This document shows positions 1 through 8,529 of a DNA stretch of 64,000 nt, one piece after another. This stretch comes from Hoeflea_A sp965249925 (GTDB lineage Bacteria; Pseudomonadota; Alphaproteobacteria; Rhizobiales; Rhizobiaceae): positions 4,340,001 through 4,404,000 of the forward strand of contig OZ252260.1 of NCBI GenBank assembly GCA_965249925.1, given 5' to 3'. A model generated the notes under the pieces. The model saw nothing but the letters and a program-made list of their open reading frames with translations. It searched no databases and was not told where the DNA came from. Made by a program: the position numbers and the translations under genes. Numbering within the stretch: position 1 is the stretch's first letter; each line of letters begins with the position of its first letter.

Positions 1-381
1 CCCGCAGGCGAGTACCTCGATACGGTTGGTCTTTCTGAAAGCGCGCATCAGCCTGCCCACGCGCTTTCTCACGGCCAGCAAAGGCGGTTGGAACTCGCTA
101 TGGCTCTAGCTCTGAAACCCAAACTGCTGGTGCTGGACGAACCGATGGCGGGCATGGGGCCGGACGAAACGGCGGGTGTCATTGCGCTTCTCGATGGGCT
201 GCGGGAGAGCCTGACGATGGTGCTCGTCGAGCACGATATGGATGCCGTCTTTGCACTCGCCGATCGCATTTCGGTTCTTGTCTATGGTCAGATCATTGCG
301 ACCGGAACGCCGGACGAGATCAAGAACAACGCTCAGGTCCGCGAGGCCTATCTGGGTGATGAGAGCCTGCCCAATGCTTGA
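1..381 (+). CDS. livG: Branched-chain amino acid-type ABC transporter ATPase, LivG (3' part)
   Basis: The 5' end lies outside the window; the reading frame is open from base 1. The visible 126 codons carry the ABC signature LSHGQQRRLELAMAL followed by Walker B LLVLDEPMAGMG and the switch histidine in VLVEHDMDAVF. The phrase AGMGPDET after Walker B is typical of LivG-type subunits of HAAT importers (amino acids, urea, aromatic acids). It would power import at the inner membrane with the LivF gene that overlaps its stop codon by 8 bases. The substrate cannot be told from this fragment, and the permease genes would lie upstream of the window. Confidence 0.93.
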   Translation, partial: PAGEYLDTVGLSESAHQPAHALSHGQQRRLELAMALALKPKLLVLDEPMAGMGPDETAGVIALLDGLRESLTMVLVEHDMDAVFALADRISVLVYGQIIATGTPDEIKNNAQVREAYLGDESLPNA

Positions 382-1075
382 ACTGCGACAAGTCGAGGCC
401 TCGTACGGCCGCAGCCAGGCGCTGTTCGGTATCGATCTGACCGTAGAGGAGGGTGCGGTTGTGGCCCTGCTCGGGCGCAACGGCATGGGAAAGACGACCA
501 CCACCAAGACGGTCGTCGGCCTGCTGGCTGCCCAGGCGGGTCAGATTGTCTTTCGCGGGAAAACCATTTCCGGCCTCAAGCCGCATCGCATCGGACGGCT
601 CGGAATCGCCCTGGTGCCGGAGGGACGGCAGATCTTTCCCACCCTGTCCGTCCGTGAAAACCTGGTCGCCACGGCAGCCAACCGCAGCCGGCGTCAAAGA
701 CCATGGGACCTGGACAGGGTCAACGCCCTGTTTCCGCGGCTTCAGGAGCGCGCCGATCAACTTGGCGCGTCGCTCTCCGGCGGCGAACAGCAGATGCTGG
801 CGATCGGCCGGGCCCTGATGACCAATCCGCATCTGTTGATCCTCGACGAGGCGACCGAAGGCTTGGCGCCGCTGATCCGCAAGGAGATCTATGCGTGCCT
901 TTCCGGGCTCAAGGCCGATGGCGAGTCCATTTTGATCATCGACAAGAACATCAAGCAGTTGACCGCCATTGCTGACCGTCATGTGATCATCGAAAAGGGC
1001 CGGACCTGTTGGACCGGCGACAATGCCGAATTCGTGGCGAACCCGGATTTGCGACATCGCTATCTGGGTGTGTGA
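374..1075 (+). CDS. livF: Branched-chain amino acid-type ABC transporter ATPase, LivF
   Basis: A 233-residue ATPase, normal length for LivF. It has Walker A GRNGMGKTT near residue 38, signature SLSGGEQQMLAIGRAL and Walker B LLILDEATEGLAP; the TEGLAP form is characteristic of LivF rather than LivG. The ATG at 374 is preferred over upstream in-frame codons because it gives the usual LivF N-terminus (MLELRQVEASYG) and overlaps the livG stop, a sign of translational coupling. It forms a heterodimer with LivG on the cytoplasmic face of the importer. One oddity is the switch region IIDKNIKQL, where a lysine replaces the more usual glutamate (VEQN) before the conserved asparagine; the same region in the other two LivF copies here reads VEQN. 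Confidence 0.93.
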   Translation: MLELRQVEASYGRSQALFGIDLTVEEGAVVALLGRNGMGKTTTTKTVVGLLAAQAGQIVFRGKTISGLKPHRIGRLGIALVPEGRQIFPTLSVRENLVATAANRSRRQRPWDLDRVNALFPRLQERADQLGASLSGGEQQMLAIGRALMTNPHLLILDEATEGLAPLIRKEIYACLSGLKADGESILIIDKNIKQLTAIADRHVIIEKGRTCWTGDNAEFVANPDLRHRYLGV

Positions 1076-1959
1076 TGACCGACGACAGCGCGCTGCTCTA
1101 CAGGGGTATGAACCGAGCCGAACTGGACATTCAATACCATGCCCGCGGCACGGTCGACGACATAGCGCCCATCCTTGCGCGCTATGCCGAGATGAGCGCT
1201 GACGCGAAACGCAGCCTCGATGCGATAACGGATATCCCCTTTGGAACGAAGGCGGACGAAGTCTTCGACCTGTTTCCGGCGGACGCCGGGGCGCCGGTGT
1301 TCGTCTTCCTCCACGGCGGGTACTGGCGTTTGCTGTCCAAGGATGAGTCGTGTTTTTTCGCCGAGTGTTTCGTCAGTCACGGGATTGCGGTCGCCGCCGT
1401 CAACTACTCCCTTGCACCGCAGGCGACGCTGGATGAAATCGTGCGCCAGGTCCGCGCGGCGATCGGCCGGATATGGCACGATGCGGAGCGCTTCGGGATC
1501 GACCGGGAGCGTATCCATGTCGGCGGCTCGTCAGCGGGCGGGCATCTGGTTGGCATGTTGCTGGCTGACGGCTGGCACGCGCAGGTCGGCGTGCCGACGA
1601 ATGTCATTGCCGGGGCGGTGTCGGCGAGCGGTCTGTTCGATCTCGAACCGGTTCGACTTTGCCACCCCAATGAATGGCTGCAACTCGATGCGGAAGCGGC
1701 CGAGCGGAACAGCCCGATCCATCACATACCGCAAAGCGGCTGTCCGCTTTTGCTGACCTGGGCCGGATCGGACACGCAGGAGTTCAAACGGCAGAGCCGG
1801 GCCTACGGTCGCGCATGGGAGCGGGCTGCCCTGCCGCTCACCGCCTTCGAGACGCCGGACCGAAATCACTTCGATATCATTCTTGACCTCGCCGATCCGC
1901 AGCGCCCTTTCGCCCAACGGGTGATCGCCATGATTGAGGCCACGACCGGATCCTGCTGA
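1075..1959 (+). CDS. Alpha/beta hydrolase, esterase/arylformamidase-like
   Basis: A 294-residue alpha/beta hydrolase of the HSL/carboxylesterase type. The oxyanion-hole motif HGGYW is at residues 80-84 and the nucleophile elbow GSSAGG places the catalytic serine at about residue 154; WAGSDTQEF and RNHFD near the C-terminus supply the likely Asp and His. HGGYW and the overall length resemble bacterial kynurenine formamidases and related amidases, but no residue here fixes the substrate. Its ATG overlaps the livF stop (TGATG), so it is co-transcribed with the importer and probably acts in the cytoplasm on the imported compound, for example an N-formyl or ester derivative. That link is inference from context. 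Confidence 0.85.
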   Translation: MTDDSALLYRGMNRAELDIQYHARGTVDDIAPILARYAEMSADAKRSLDAITDIPFGTKADEVFDLFPADAGAPVFVFLHGGYWRLLSKDESCFFAECFVSHGIAVAAVNYSLAPQATLDEIVRQVRAAIGRIWHDAERFGIDRERIHVGGSSAGGHLVGMLLADGWHAQVGVPTNVIAGAVSASGLFDLEPVRLCHPNEWLQLDAEAAERNSPIHHIPQSGCPLLLTWAGSDTQEFKRQSRAYGRAWERAALPLTAFETPDRNHFDIILDLADPQRPFAQRVIAMIEATTGSC

Positions 1960-1973
1960 ACCACAGGTTCAGC
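1955..1973. terminator. Short hairpin between convergent genes
   Basis: GCTGAACC (1955-1962) and GGTTCAGC (1966-1973) form a perfect 8-bp stem with a 3-base loop. It overlaps the hydrolase stop codon and sits 3 bases from the end of the convergent P450 gene. It has no strong T-run on either strand, so it may be a weak bidirectional terminator or an mRNA 3' end stabiliser. Confidence 0.4.
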
Positions 1974-1976
1974 GCA

Positions 1977-3206
1977 TCATGCGCGGCTTGCTCCGTCGAT
2001 TGTCCATTCGGCTTTCAGCGAAATCGGCCCCCAGAACGCCACATTCGGCGGGAATTCCAGCGTCTGGCTTTCGTCGAGCCGCAGGTCCGAAAAGCGGTCC
2101 AGCATCTCGTTCAGCACAATACCGATCTCCATGCGGGCCAGATGCGCGCCGAGGCATAGATGGATGCCCTTGCCAAAGGAAAGATGCGCCCGCGCATTGG
2201 CTCTGTCCGGATCGAATCTGTCCGGTTCCGGAAAGACCTCGGCATCGCGATTGGCGCCGGCTAGCGACAACAGAAGCTTGGCGCCCTTGGGCACCTGTGT
2301 GCCGCCGACGGTCGTGTCCTCGACCGCGATTCGACGCCAGGCGATCACCGACGAAAGCTGGCGCAACGATTCCTCGACAACAGCCGGTACCATGCTTCGG
2401 TCATCGCGCAGTTGTTGCCACAAACCGTTGTCGCAGATCGCCCGTATGCAATTGGCCAGCTGGTTGGTCGTCGTTTCGTGGCCGGCGAAGCTGAGGCCGA
2501 AAACAATGCTTGCAATCTCCCGATCGGTGAGCGGCTCCGCCATGTCAGGATCCCGCATCAGATCGGCAACCAGGTTGTCGCCGGGATCCTTCCTTCGGCG
2601 TTTCAAATAGGCTTCGCAGTACTTCCAGAACGCGACCATGGTGTGCGCGGCACGCACCTGCGCTTCGGCGCTCGGACGTCCCCAGTTGACGACCAGTTTG
2701 TCGGCGCACCACTCTTTGATCCGGTCGGCGTCTTCGTCGGGGAATCCAATCATGGCGAATATCGTCAAAGCCGGCAGCGGATAGCACTGCTCGCGCGCCA
2801 GATCGGCAGAACCCCGGTCGGCAAAGTCATCCAGAATCTCGCGACAGCGCTGCAGGATAACCGGTTCCAGAATACGCATACGCCGGGTCGAGAAAGCACG
2901 GGCCAGCGTCCGTCGGATACGGGCGTGTCCGGGCGGGTCGAAATTCGACATCGTCGGCTGGATGCGGAAATCGGCTTTTAGGATCTCCGTCGCCTCATCG
3001 CAAAGCGGCATGAGCGGCGCCTGCGCGATGGCGGCCGAGAATCGATTGGGGTCGAGGAACACCTCCTCGACATCCTGGTGGCGGGTGACCAGCCACATGT
3101 CGACGGGTTCGCAGTAGACAACCGGGTTCTCCCGGCGGACGCGGGCCAGAAACGGGTAGGGGTCTTTGACCACGTCGTCGGCAAGAGGATCAAGCAGCGT
3201 GTGCAT
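1977..3206 (-). CDS. Cytochrome P450
   Basis: A 409-residue soluble bacterial P450, normal class I length. The I-helix motif AGHETTT is at 241-247, the K-helix ExxR at 279-282, and the heme-binding loop FGKGIHLCLGAHLA puts the heme-thiolate cysteine at residue 351. There is no membrane anchor. It would insert one oxygen atom from O2 into an organic substrate using electrons from a ferredoxin and reductase, neither of which is encoded nearby. It is transcribed toward the ABC transporter/hydrolase genes and so has its own promoter, probably in 3207-3405, the 199-base region divergent from the KefF-like gene. The substrate is unknown; an amide- or ester-bearing aromatic handled by the neighbouring hydrolase is only a guess. 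Confidence 0.95.
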   Translation of the reverse strand: MHTLLDPLADDVVKDPYPFLARVRRENPVVYCEPVDMWLVTRHQDVEEVFLDPNRFSAAIAQAPLMPLCDEATEILKADFRIQPTMSNFDPPGHARIRRTLARAFSTRRMRILEPVILQRCREILDDFADRGSADLAREQCYPLPALTIFAMIGFPDEDADRIKEWCADKLVVNWGRPSAEAQVRAAHTMVAFWKYCEAYLKRRRKDPGDNLVADLMRDPDMAEPLTDREIASIVFGLSFAGHETTTNQLANCIRAICDNGLWQQLRDDRSMVPAVVEESLRQLSSVIAWRRIAVEDTTVGGTQVPKGAKLLLSLAGANRDAEVFPEPDRFDPDRANARAHLSFGKGIHLCLGAHLARMEIGIVLNEMLDRFSDLRLDESQTLEFPPNVAFWGPISLKAEWTIDGASRA

Positions 3207-3405
3207 GACGAGACGTTTCCCTTTGCCCTGGAAAAGCTGCGGTCAACCTAACGCAACCGCTGATATCGCGGAACGCAGGATTTCGTAATCCTGTCATTTG
3301 ATTTCAGAATATCCATGCACGCCATCTGCCGTTCGCCGTGCGCTTGACAAGCCCCTGTCTCGGCGCAACATACCCCATCTGATACGGTGAGGGAGCAGGA
3401 CAGCA

Positions 3406-4029
3406 TTGGATCGACCACGCAAGGTACTCGTGCTGTTTGCACATCCCGGGCAGCGCTATTCAAAGGCCAATCTTCAGCTGGCAAAGGTTGCCTGCGGTAT
3501 CGAGGGCGTGACCTTCGTCGACCTCTATGCCGAATATCCGCGTTTCAAGATCAATGTGGCGCTGGAGCAGCAACGCCTGCTGGACCACGACGTCATCGTG
3601 TTCCAGTTCCCGCTGTTCTGGTACTCGACTCCGGCTTTGCTGAAGGAGTGGCAGGACCTGGTGCTTGAATACGGCTTCGCCTATGGCGAGGGCGGCGACC
3701 GGATCGCCGGCAAGCTGTTCGTCCCGGTGGTCACCGTCGGTGGGCCGCGGGAATACTACCGCGAGGGTGGGCGCAACAATTTTCCGCTGCACGAATTGCT
3801 GCGGCCGCTGCAGCAGACCGCCAATCTGTGCGGTCTGCGCTTCGTACCGCCCTATGCGTTGTACGCTGCCCTCAAGGCGCCTGGCGACGACCGGCTCGAC
3901 CGCCATGGCGATGGCTACGACCGACTGCTGTGCGCCCTGCGCGACGATACGCTCGACCTGGAGCTGGCCGCCACCCTGGAGACCCTGTCTGCAGACACCT
4001 TGCCGGTGCGCGAGGTGGAGGGCGCGTGA
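3406..4029 (+). CDS. KefF/KefG-like NAD(P)H oxidoreductase (K+ efflux accessory)
   Basis: A 207-residue flavodoxin-fold protein of the NQO1/MdaB/KefF family. It has the N-terminal FMN loop VLFAHPGQRYSKAN, the FQFPLFWYSTPALLKEWQD segment and the VTVGGPREYY loop, all typical of KefF/KefG. It overlaps the next gene, a CPA2 antiporter, by 4 bases (GTGA), the usual arrangement for a Kef channel and its ancillary subunit. In enteric bacteria this subunit activates glutathione-gated K+ efflux during electrophile stress and has quinone reductase activity. The start is a TTG at 3406 preceded by a GGGAGCAGGA-like ribosome site; no in-frame ATG fits. Lack of direct evidence for partner binding is the main doubt. 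Confidence 0.87.
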   Translation: MDRPRKVLVLFAHPGQRYSKANLQLAKVACGIEGVTFVDLYAEYPRFKINVALEQQRLLDHDVIVFQFPLFWYSTPALLKEWQDLVLEYGFAYGEGGDRIAGKLFVPVVTVGGPREYYREGGRNNFPLHELLRPLQQTANLCGLRFVPPYALYAALKAPGDDRLDRHGDGYDRLLCALRDDTLDLELAATLETLSADTLPVREVEGA

Positions 4030-5957
4030 CCGGTCTGCTGTTTCAGGCATTCATCTATCTTTGTGCCGCCGTTATCGCCGTGCCGCTGGCCAATCGCTTC
4101 GGCCTCGGCTCGGTGCTCGGCTACCTGATCGCAGGGATCGTGATCGGCCCGGTCCTCGGGCTTGTCGGGTCCGAGACGCAGGGGATCCAGCACATTGCCG
4201 AATTCGGCGTCGTCATGATGCTGTTTCTGGTGGGGCTGGAACTGGCGCCGCGCAACCTGTGGAACATGCGCGCTAAACTGCTCGGGCTCGGTGGCTTCCA
4301 GGTCGTCCTCACCGTGCTGCTGGTAATGGGTGCCGCGATGTTCTTTGGCGAGACCTGGATGGTGGCGCTGACGATCGGGCTCATCCTGTCGCTGTCGTCG
4401 ACGGCCATCGTGCTGCAGACGCTCAACGAAAAGGGTTTGATGAAAAGCGACGGCGGCCAGTCGAGCTTTGCCGTGCTACTGTTTCAGGACATCGCCGTCA
4501 TCCCGATGCTGGCCGTGATCCCGCTCCTTGCCATGCCCGAACTTGTCGGCGTGGGCGCGGGCGAGCAGGTGGCCGCCGATCATGCCGGGGACCATGGCGA
4601 TGGTCATGGTGTCGAGATGAGCCTGATCACCGGCCTGTCCGGGTGGCAGGTGGCCGTGGTCAACATGGCGGCGATCGCGGCGGTGGTGGCCGCTGGCCGA
4701 TATCTGACGCGACCGTTGTTTCGTTTCATCGCCGGGGCCCATCTGCGCGAGATCTTCACCGCGGCGGCGCTTTTGCTGGTCGTCGGCATCGCCTTCCTGA
4801 TGACGCTGGTCGGCCTGTCGCCGGCGCTCGGGACTTTCGTCGCCGGCGTCGTGCTCGCCAACAGCGAGTTCCGTCATGAACTGGAAAGCGATATCGAGCC
4901 GTTCAAAGGCCTGCTTCTGGGGTTGTTCTTCATCACCGTAGGTGCCGGAATCAACTTTTCGTTGCTGTTCGCGAACCTGTTTACCGTCCTCGGTCTGACG
5001 ATCGGCATGATCATTTTGAAAGCCGCGGTTCTGATGGCGCTGGCATTGGTGTTTCGGTTGCGCGGCGCCGATCGCTGGCTGTTTACCCTGTCCTTGGCCC
5101 AGGCCGGCGAATTCGCTTTCGTGCTGCTGTCGTTTTCGGTTCAGAATTCGGTTCTGCCGGTCGCCACATCAGACCTGCTGTTGCTGGTCGTTGCGCTGTC
5201 GATGCTGTTGACGCCGGCGCTGTTTATTCTGTTCGACCGGGTGATTCTGCCGCGGCAAACGGAGGAGCAGGGCCGCGAGGCGGACGAAATCACCGAAAAG
5301 GGAGTGGCGATTATCGCCGGTATGGGGCGCTTCGGTCAGGTCATCAACCGGGTCCTCAAGAGCAACGGGTATGAAACCGTGGTGCTGGACGTCAGCGCCG
5401 AGATGGTGGACGGTTTCCGCAAATTCGGCATTGCTGCGTTCTATGGCGACGCCTCACGCCCCGATCTGTTGCAATCCGCCGGTCTCGACGAGGCGAAGCT
5501 GCTGGTCGTCGCCATTGACGATGTCGAGCGGGCATTGGAGATCGTCAAGCACGCGAAACGCGAACACCCGAACCTGCACATCGTCGCCCGCGCTCGCAAC
5601 CGCCAGCACGTCTATGAACTCTACAAGGCGGGCGCCGACGATATTGTTCGTGAGACATTCGACAGCGCCGTGCGGGCGGCGCGCTATTCCCTGGAAGCTT
5701 TCGGCATCCATCCGCACGAAGCCGAAAAGATCGTCACGGTGTTTGTCGAGCATGACCGGGAGGGTGTGCGGCGGCTGGCTGCGCTTTACGACCCGGAAGT
5801 TCCGGTCTTCGACAACGAGCCCTATATGAAACTGGCACGCGAGATCCAGGACGAGCTGGAGAAGAGCCTGTCGAGCCGGTCACCGGACGCCCACGACAAG
5901 ATCAAGCGCGCCTGGCTGCCGCCCGGCAGCAAGGCGGACGAGATCAGCGAGTCGTGA
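4026..5957 (+). CDS. CPA2-family K+/H+ antiporter (KefB/KefC-like) with RCK domain
   Basis: A 643-residue membrane protein from the GTG at 4026. About 12 hydrophobic helices fill residues 1-410, including LGYLIAGIVIGP near the start, FLVGLELAPRNLW and the helix LSLSSTAIVLQTL. A TrkA-N/RCK Rossmann domain begins near residue 426 (IIAGMGRFGQVINRVL), with the NAD-sugar acidic residue in VVLDVS. It exports K+ (or Na+) in exchange for protons and is gated by nucleotide or glutathione adducts through the RCK domain. The preceding KefF-like gene overlaps it. An unusual short His/Asp-rich loop (ADHAGDHGDGHG, about residues 185-197) interrupts the membrane domain and could bind metal. The longer open frame upstream of 4026 lies inside the KefF-like gene and is rejected as start. 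Confidence 0.93.
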   Translation: MTGLLFQAFIYLCAAVIAVPLANRFGLGSVLGYLIAGIVIGPVLGLVGSETQGIQHIAEFGVVMMLFLVGLELAPRNLWNMRAKLLGLGGFQVVLTVLLVMGAAMFFGETWMVALTIGLILSLSSTAIVLQTLNEKGLMKSDGGQSSFAVLLFQDIAVIPMLAVIPLLAMPELVGVGAGEQVAADHAGDHGDGHGVEMSLITGLSGWQVAVVNMAAIAAVVAAGRYLTRPLFRFIAGAHLREIFTAAALLLVVGIAFLMTLVGLSPALGTFVAGVVLANSEFRHELESDIEPFKGLLLGLFFITVGAGINFSLLFANLFTVLGLTIGMIILKAAVLMALALVFRLRGADRWLFTLSLAQAGEFAFVLLSFSVQNSVLPVATSDLLLLVVALSMLLTPALFILFDRVILPRQTEEQGREADEITEKGVAIIAGMGRFGQVINRVLKSNGYETVVLDVSAEMVDGFRKFGIAAFYGDASRPDLLQSAGLDEAKLLVVAIDDVERALEIVKHAKREHPNLHIVARARNRQHVYELYKAGADDIVRETFDSAVRAARYSLEAFGIHPHEAEKIVTVFVEHDREGVRRLAALYDPEVPVFDNEPYMKLAREIQDELEKSLSSRSPDAHDKIKRAWLPPGSKADEISES

Positions 5958-6002
5958 CGATCGTGGCAGCCGTTAGTCTCGATACCGGACACAGGCCTGC
6001 GC

Positions 6003-6032
6003 TTGTTGAATAACTGCCCGCTCTGGTAAATT
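6003..6032 (+). promoter_or_regulatory. Candidate sigma-70 promoter for the 6079 gene
   Basis: TTGTTG (6003-6008) and TAAATT (6027-6032) are separated by 18 bases, matching the consensus at 3 and 4 of 6 positions. It lies 47 bases before the ATG at 6079, in the 121-base gap after the antiporter gene. Weak but the best candidate in the gap. Confidence 0.3.
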
Positions 6033-6078
6033 ATCCCCGGCCATGAGCTGCGGTTCTTCCGTGGCCAGGGGGTGACAC

Positions 6079-8013
6079 ATGACGATTGGTGAAGCGGCCG
6101 GCTATGTGGCGTCCGCACTCGTCTTTATGACCTTTTACATGAAGATGATGACGCCGCTGCGCGTCATCGCCATCATGAGCAACATCGCGTTCGTCACCTA
6201 CGCTTCGATCGAGGGGCTGCTGCCGATCCTCGTGCTGCATTTAAGCCTGCTTCCCCTCAACATCATTCGGCTGCGCCAGATTTTAAAGCTGACGGGACAG
6301 GTGCGCGAGGCGGCCGGCGAAGAGTATTCCTTTGAATCGGTGCTTTCCTTCATGAGCCCCCAATCCTTCAAGGCCGGCGACGTGTTGTTTCGCAGGGGGG
6401 ATCCTTCTCACGATATGTACTATATCAACGACGGCGTGATCCGGCTGCCGGAACTCGACAAGACCGTCGGCCGGGGCGAGACGCTCGGCGAGATCGGCCT
6501 GTTCTCACGCGATCAGACACGCACCACGACCGCGGTCTGTGAGACCGATTGCGAGCTGCTGCGCATGTCTGAAGACAAGGTCCAGCAGCTCTATTTCCAG
6601 AATCCGCGGTTCGGATTCCAGTTGGTGCGGATCATCACGCGCAGATTGATCGAGAATTATAGTAGATTGACGCAACCAGCCACGACCGAGGCGGACGCGG
6701 TCGTCGCACAGAAAGCGGAGGGCAGCATGGCAGGCCAGGGAAGTGAACCTGCCTGGGATGGCCAAGCGGAACAATCGCAACGGGCAGGCAAATCGGCGAA
6801 CAACCAATCCTTTCGGTTCCTGCCGATCATGGGCGTTGCCGGGTTTCTCATTGTTCTTCTCATCAGCTGGCAGGCCTCGCCCTACGTGTATTCGCTGTTG
6901 GTCAGGGACGCGGCGGTAACGACCTGGTCGAATGTGGCGACGGCGCCGATCGACGGCACGCTAAGGTACAACGGCATAGCGCTGAACCAACCGGTTGGCT
7001 CCGATGGCATCGTCGCGACGGTCAGAAACGATCACCTGAGCCGGCAGGCTTTCGACAGCGCACAGATTCGCTTGGCTCTAGCCACGGATCGGGTTCAGGA
7101 ACTCGAGGACTTCCTCAACGAAATCGAAAGTCTCGAAGATGACCGCCGCAGCACCAAGTCCTTCTACGCTGATATGTTCCGCCGCCAGCTCGATACCCAT
7201 ATAGCCAATCTCGAACGCGAGATCACAACCGCCGAAACACAGCTCGGCGTGCTCAGGAAAATCGCCTCCCGCAAGGCAAGCCTGGTCGGTACTGGCGCCA
7301 TGTCCGAAAACGAGGCCGACGAGGCGAATTTGCGTGTGACCGATCTCGAGGTGGAGCTCGCCGCGCTCAGATCGACGCTGCTCGATACAAGGGTGCGACG
7401 CCAGGGCGCCGACAACGGCATTTTCGTCACCGAAGCCGGCACCGATCCGGACTGGGTCTTCGATTCGCGCATGGACCTGAAACTTGAGAAGAAGGCCGCG
7501 CGCCTCGAGCTGCGCAATGCGCGCGCCGATGTGGCGGAGGCCCAGTCGGCCCTGGCGGCGGCGCGGGCGGACTTTCAAAGGTTGAGCGAGGGTGCCGTCA
7601 CCGTGCCGCCCGGCAGCGTCATCTGGAGCCGCCAGGCGGCATCCGCCGCCACCGTCCAGGCCGGCGATCCGATTGCCGAATGGCTGGACTGTTCGGTCGT
7701 CCTGGTCGATGTGCCGCTCATCGATGTCGAGATCCCGTTGATCAGAGTCGGCATGGAGGCGCAGGTGTTGCTCGACGGCGAAGCCGACGCGCGCAAGGGT
7801 GAGGTCCTGCTGACACGCGGATCGGCGGCGACGCTCGGCCGGGAAGATCTGGCCGCGCTCTCCGGAAACCGCGATGAACGCCACGCCCAGGTATTGGTCG
7901 ACATCTCGGCCGAGCAGGACACCTTCGAGAGCTGTCCCGTCGGCCGTATAGCCTCCGTCGATTTTCCAGACATCGGATGGCTGGATATCGTCTCAGCCTG
8001 GCTGCGGCTTTGA
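6079..8013 (+). CDS. Membrane protein: YgjV/Popeye-like helices, cNMP-binding domain, TM helix, HlyD-like periplasmic domain
   Basis: A 644-residue four-part protein. Residues 1-68 form about three helices of the YgjV/Popeye-like type (ending LLPLNIIRLRQI). Residues about 88-195 are a cyclic-nucleotide-binding domain; its phosphate cassette GEIGLFSRDQTRTTT (137-151) aligns with the cAMP pocket of E. coli CRP, keeping the glutamate (138) and arginine (148) that hold cAMP. A low-complexity linker (about 196-245) leads to one transmembrane helix (250-268). Residues 280-640 are periplasmic, with two long coiled-coil stretches around 320-415 and 465-520, then a lipoyl/beta-barrel-like end, as in HlyD-type adaptors. 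The plan resembles Alg44 (nucleotide sensor, helix, adaptor) with cNMP in place of c-di-GMP. No exporter or synthase is adjacent. The function is inferred, not known. Confidence 0.8.
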   Translation: MTIGEAAGYVASALVFMTFYMKMMTPLRVIAIMSNIAFVTYASIEGLLPILVLHLSLLPLNIIRLRQILKLTGQVREAAGEEYSFESVLSFMSPQSFKAGDVLFRRGDPSHDMYYINDGVIRLPELDKTVGRGETLGEIGLFSRDQTRTTTAVCETDCELLRMSEDKVQQLYFQNPRFGFQLVRIITRRLIENYSRLTQPATTEADAVVAQKAEGSMAGQGSEPAWDGQAEQSQRAGKSANNQSFRFLPIMGVAGFLIVLLISWQASPYVYSLLVRDAAVTTWSNVATAPIDGTLRYNGIALNQPVGSDGIVATVRNDHLSRQAFDSAQIRLALATDRVQELEDFLNEIESLEDDRRSTKSFYADMFRRQLDTHIANLEREITTAETQLGVLRKIASRKASLVGTGAMSENEADEANLRVTDLEVELAALRSTLLDTRVRRQGADNGIFVTEAGTDPDWVFDSRMDLKLEKKAARLELRNARADVAEAQSALAAARADFQRLSEGAVTVPPGSVIWSRQAASAATVQAGDPIAEWLDCSVVLVDVPLIDVEIPLIRVGMEAQVLLDGEADARKGEVLLTRGSAATLGREDLAALSGNRDERHAQVLVDISAEQDTFESCPVGRIASVDFPDIGWLDIVSAWLRL

Positions 8014-8155
8014 CTGGTCGGAGCCCCCCGATTCCTAAGCGACAGGCTTCTAACCCACCAATTTCACTACCGTTTTTACCTCAGTAAGACAGAAGAATCA
8101 GAAAGTGTAAGAGAGGGCTTCCCGTGGGTCTTGAAGCCGCAGGATCCTGAAACCG

Positions 8156-8193
8156 TTGAGGATGTGGCGCATTTGTGCTACATATTGGCTACA
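8156..8193 (+). promoter_or_regulatory. Candidate promoter and operator of the dinJ-yafQ pair
   Basis: TTGAGG (8156-8161), a 17-base spacer and TACATA (8179-8184) with a TG one base upstream form an extended -10 promoter candidate. The hexamer GCTACA occurs twice, at 8177-8182 and 8188-8193, exactly one helical turn apart and over the -10 region. That fits an autorepressed toxin-antitoxin promoter, although most RelB-type operators are inverted repeats. Confidence 0.4.
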
Positions 8194-8229
8194 CTGACCA
8201 TCAACCTTATGGACAATTTTTCACCACCG

Positions 8230-8523
8230 ATGCCAAAAGACACAACAGTTCGAGCTCGTCTTGAGCCGGAACTCAAGGAAGAGGGCGAGGGCATTCTGAA
8301 GTACCTCGGCCTCAGCACGAGCGATTACATCAACATCGCCTGGCGACAGCTCATCATTCACCAGGGACTGCCGTTTGAGATGCGGATCCCCAATGAGGAG
8401 ACCGCGGCTGCGATAAAGGAGGCCGCTGCTGATTTCAAAGCCGACCGCTTGAAGCGGTACGACTCGACCGACGAGTTGTTTTCGGATTGGGATAAGGAGG
8501 CTGCCGCCGAATCGGATAAATAG
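8230..8523 (+). CDS. dinJ: DinJ/RelB-family antitoxin
   Basis: A 97-residue antitoxin. The N-terminus MPKDTTVRARLEPELKEEGEGILKYLGLSTSDYINIAWRQ is the ribbon-helix-helix DNA-binding domain of DinJ/RelB; only its opening is quoted as evidence here, and the C-terminal part (PFEMRIPN, then an acidic helix) should wrap around the toxin. It neutralises YafQ, encoded 6 bases downstream, and represses the shared promoter. The ATG at 8230 matches the family start; an in-frame ATG at 8209 would add seven residues (MDNFSPP) and cannot be excluded, as neither start has a clear ribosome site. Confidence 0.87.
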   Translation: MPKDTTVRARLEPELKEEGEGILKYLGLSTSDYINIAWRQLIIHQGLPFEMRIPNEETAAAIKEAAADFKADRLKRYDSTDELFSDWDKEAAAESDK

Positions 8524-8529
8524 AGGTGT

